Assembly: GCA_004297825.1 (NCBI GenBank)
Contig: SCSX01000025.1
Coordinates: 1-56,767, forward strand
Origin: Spirochaetota bacterium
GTDB lineage: Bacteria > Spirochaetota > UBA4802 > UBA5368
DNA: 56,767 nt
Direction of reading: 5' to 3'
Below are positions 54,567-56,767 of the stretch, one piece after another. The notes under the pieces were generated by a model. The model did not search any database. It saw nothing but the letters and a program-made list of their open reading frames with translations, and was not told the DNA's origin. Numbering within the stretch: the first letter of the stretch is position 1; each line of letters starts with the position of its first letter. Both the position numbers and the translations under genes were made by a program.

Positions 54567-54761
54567 GAATGCGCCTCCGGGGCTTTGGTGCCGATAAACT
54601 TCCCTGCCGTCATAACTATAGCACCATGCGCGCAAAAAAGGACCTGGCAATCACTATTTGGGCGCACACGGGTCTCACCGCGGGCGGATCGGCAAAAACA
54701 TCTGTAAAAACAGGATGGACATTCCGATAATCATTATACAGACAGGTATGCGTAACAATTA

Positions 54762-55721
54762 ATGGGTATTTCAAAGAAAAAACAGGGTTTTCCGTTCGGC
54801 ATATTCTTTCTCATGTTTTTCTTTTTGATACTGCTTTCCGCGGCGATCTCGGGGGGGTATTTTTACCAGACCGTGAGCACAAGGACAGCGGAGATCGAGG
54901 AGAACGTGAAGAAATACTCGACCGCGATAGTCGAGGCGTTCGCCAACGTCGCCGGACTCAATTTCCCCATGAACAATTATGCCGAGCTGAAGAAGCTCTT
55001 CTCGGTGAGGCTCACGGATGCCGAAAACGAAGAGGCATTTTTCATCCTGGCGGACGGGAGGATCGTGGCGCACTCGAGCGCCGCTGCCGAGCAGCAGGTC
55101 GAGGGCAACGTCGCCAATGACGAGTTTCGCTACAACATGGAGCAGCTCCTTCAGCCCGTGAACCAGAATGCGCGCGAGGCGCAGTTTTACGATTACAATA
55201 TCCAGGACCAGAAGGTCCCCTTCGACAGGCAGCTCCGGCAGTACATCAAGGAGTATCTCTACCCGGAGATAAACAGTCCCGGCTGGCTCGCCACCAGGGC
55301 GGTGTTCGTATGGGACAGGCCGGTGGGAACGGTAAACCTCATCATCTCCAAGCAGCCCATCTACACCCTCATCTTCGCGCAGTTTGAGGAATCGGTAATT
55401 ATCGGCGCTGCGCTCGGGATTTTTTCCTTTATACTGTCGCTGTTCATCGCCTGCATCGTCTATTTCCGCTACCGGGGCTTCAGGGGAGAGCCGATCGCCG
55501 CCCAGCCGGTATTCGCGGAACAGATCGGGGCCTTGGCACATGCGGGGGCTGCTTTTCCCGGGGCCGGGGTACCGGGGGGCGCCTCCGGCGCGTCGGTTTC
55601 CCCTGCACTGGAAAGGGTCGTGACCTATTCGAGGCCGGGCCCGCCCCCGCTCCGACGCGAGGGGATGGGCGCCGCCGACAGGACCGTCATCAGGGATGCG
55701 ATTCCCGTAAAAAAGAGGTAG
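54762..55721 (+). CDS. Membrane protein with periplasmic sensor-like domain, paired with a STAS gene
   Basis: A protein of 319 residues. One membrane helix lies near the N-terminus (about 12-35, FGIFFLMFFFLILLSAAISG). Residues about 40-205 form a periplasmic domain of helix plus strands similar to single Cache or PAS-like sensors (NEEAFFILADGRIVAHSSAA). A second membrane helix is at about 210-233 (IIGAALGIFSFILSLFIACI). The C-terminal 85 residues are cytosolic and low-complexity (Ala, Gly, Pro). The gene ends 2 bp before the STAS gene, so the two form an operon and probably act together, perhaps as sensor and switch. No kinase or phosphatase domain is present. The ribosome site is weak. Confidence 0.75.
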   Translation: MGISKKKQGFPFGIFFLMFFFLILLSAAISGGYFYQTVSTRTAEIEENVKKYSTAIVEAFANVAGLNFPMNNYAELKKLFSVRLTDAENEEAFFILADGRIVAHSSAAAEQQVEGNVANDEFRYNMEQLLQPVNQNAREAQFYDYNIQDQKVPFDRQLRQYIKEYLYPEINSPGWLATRAVFVWDRPVGTVNLIISKQPIYTLIFAQFEESVIIGAALGIFSFILSLFIACIVYFRYRGFRGEPIAAQPVFAEQIGALAHAGAAFPGAGVPGGASGASVSPALERVVTYSRPGPPPLRREGMGAADRTVIRDAIPVKKR

Positions 55722-55723
55722 CC

Positions 55724-56374
55724 ATGCTTTTCATCCACCATACAGAGATTTCCGGCGGGAAGATCGTAATCATCGAGGTGAAGGGAGGGCTCGATTCCGT
55801 CACCAGCCCTGATTTCGAGGGATACATCGACCGGCTCATGGAAAAGGGCAAGTACTTCATTATCCTGGACGGACTGAACCTGAACTATGTGAGCTCCGAG
55901 GGGATCGGGGTGATGCTCTATATCCAGAAAAAGATCGCCGCGCAGAACGGGTTCTTCATCGTATGCGGCCTTTCGTCCGAGATCATGACCCTGTATCGCC
56001 TGCTCGGCTTCGAGCGGGTGATCATGCTCACCTTCACGAGGGATGAAGCGGTGCAGACGATGGAAAAGCAGCTCGAGATGAGGGGGATCCCCGAGAAGGG
56101 TTCCGCCCGGGAGAGAAGGCCCGTGGCGGTCCCCACTGCCGCGGCGCGCGCGACGGCGCCGGAAGCCCGCAGGGAGGCCCATGCCGAGGCGGGTCGCCCC
56201 GACACGCTCCCCGCGGACGGTTCCGAGGGCGCGGAGGTGGATTTCGACAACCCGCTCATCGTCGAGTGTACGGAATGCAAGGGGCTCATCCGGGTCCGGC
56301 GCAGCGGCGGATACCAGTGCCCCTACTGCACCACGCTGTTCACTGTGGAACGGGACCAGACGGTTATTTTTTAA
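55724..56374 (+). CDS. STAS-domain protein with C-terminal zinc ribbon
   Basis: A protein of 216 residues. The N-terminal STAS domain (about 1-110) opens HTEISGGKIVIIEVKGGLDS and has the phosphorylatable Ser in LNYVSSEGIGVMLYIQKK. A flexible Ala/Arg-rich linker (about 120-180) leads to a zinc ribbon, VECTECKGLIRVRRSGGYQC then PYC. STAS proteins act as anti-anti-sigma factors that are switched by kinase-like anti-sigma factors and PP2C phosphatases. A zinc ribbon on a STAS protein is unusual and could bind nucleic acid or a partner protein. AGAGG precedes the ATG, which is 2 bp after the membrane protein stop. The PP2C at 463-2226 is a possible, unproven partner. Confidence 0.87.
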   Translation: MLFIHHTEISGGKIVIIEVKGGLDSVTSPDFEGYIDRLMEKGKYFIILDGLNLNYVSSEGIGVMLYIQKKIAAQNGFFIVCGLSSEIMTLYRLLGFERVIMLTFTRDEAVQTMEKQLEMRGIPEKGSARERRPVAVPTAAARATAPEARREAHAEAGRPDTLPADGSEGAEVDFDNPLIVECTECKGLIRVRRSGGYQCPYCTTLFTVERDQTVIF

Positions 56375-56565
56375 GCTCGCGTTTAATACTACCGGGTATT
56401 TTCGGGGGTCCGATATCGGCGTACAGGCGCAGGGACGCCCGGGGCATTACCGGTACTGCCGCACCTGCAAAATAATTGAACCTCCGCAAGAAGATTATTG
56501 ACTTTACACCGCCGCCCTTTAAACTTACAGCACCAATCGCCAGAAGAAGGGAAGAGGAGCCCCGT

Positions 56566-56767
56566 ATGAAGGTCGTACACGTACTCAAACGGATCGAGCT
56601 GATCGACAACGATATCAAAGAGCTGCGCAAGATGGAAAAATCGCTGCAGCGGAACAAGACCTTCACGACACCCATCTATCTTTCGATCGAAAAGCAGATA
56701 AACATACTTCTCGGGGAGCGCGTCAAGCTGTTCGAGCTCCAGATCGCAAACCCTCCCGAATACATGG
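56566..56767 (+). CDS. Start of a coiled-coil protein, partial
   Basis: The frame opens at ATG 56566 after GAAGAGGAG and runs to the right edge. The 67 residues seen are MKVVHVLKRIELIDNDIKEL, followed by KMEKSLQRNKTFTTPIYLSI and EKQINILLGERVKLFELQIA. Heptad-like hydrophobic spacing suggests a short coiled coil. I recognise no family. The 191-bp gap from the STAS gene allows a separate promoter, not identified. Confidence 0.7.
   Translation, partial: MKVVHVLKRIELIDNDIKELRKMEKSLQRNKTFTTPIYLSIEKQINILLGERVKLFELQIANPPEYM

Noticed and set aside
1-56767. tRNA, rRNA, prophage or transposase genes
   Set aside because: Intergenic regions were read on both strands and no cloverleaf, rRNA segment, integrase or transposase motif was found.

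Overview
The window is most simply read as chromosomal DNA of a free-living spirochaete (phylum Spirochaetota, possibly near the Leptospira side of the phylum). The evidence is three spirochaete-type FlaB core flagellins, a FliM switch protein, a 7TMR-DISM hybrid kinase, a Cache-type chemoreceptor and many exported beta-barrel or lipoprotein products. Most of the DNA is G+C-rich. One stretch, about 11.1-16.7 kb, is visibly richer in A+T. I found no rRNA, tRNA, CRISPR array, transposase, integrase or phage gene.

Layout. 1-5.2 kb, minus strand: a flippase-like membrane protein (cut by the window edge), a GAF-GAF-PP2C phosphatase and an exported WD40-caspase protein. 5.4-11 kb, plus strand: an FAD dehydrogenase, a family 2 glycosidase, and a secreted protein translationally coupled to fliM. 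11.1-16.7 kb: an island of A+T-richer genes (M23 peptidase remnant, SH3-like lipoprotein, 7TMR-DISM/kinase/REC/LytTR protein, DUF1566-like lipoprotein) punctuated by three same-strand copies of a structured repeat of about 120 bp. 16.9-24.3 kb: a SRPBCC protein, a degenerate M23 protein, a chemoreceptor with a cysteine-rich insert, two tandem flaB genes and an outer-membrane protein. 24.4-30.9 kb, minus strand: an XPB helicase cluster, then a three-gene overlapping operon (lamin-tail protein, barrel plus ComEA-like HhH, barrel). 31-40 kb: mixed metabolism, including thiolase, a selenocysteine-containing SelD read through an in-frame TGA, PyrK and PBP1A. 40.2-48.7 kb: a third flaB and a surface-protein group (FecR lipoprotein, FN3 barrel protein, seven-repeat FG-GAP lipoprotein), two alpha/beta hydrolases and a K+ channel. 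48.7-56.8 kb: a degenerate hybrid kinase, a COG3014-like lipoprotein with LpoB, MnmH/SelU, a Nudix protein, a membrane sensor with a STAS-zinc-ribbon protein, and the start of a coiled-coil protein.

How the genes work together. Motility is represented by FliM, three flagellins and a chemoreceptor. Each flagellin leader carries two small hairpins with ANGGAN hexaloops, the second holding the Shine-Dalgarno sequence. This is the layout expected for dual-site CsrA repression. Selenium use is represented by SelD, itself apparently a selenoprotein, and MnmH, which uses selenophosphate on tRNA. Cell-wall growth is represented by PBP1A, LpoB and degenerate or partial M23 proteins. Signalling is represented by PP2C, STAS, hybrid kinases and a Cache chemoreceptor.

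The observations I rate most worth following are the paired flagellin-leader hairpins, the structured dispersed repeat with compensatory stem changes, the UGA-containing selD, and the lamin-tail/HhH/barrel operon.
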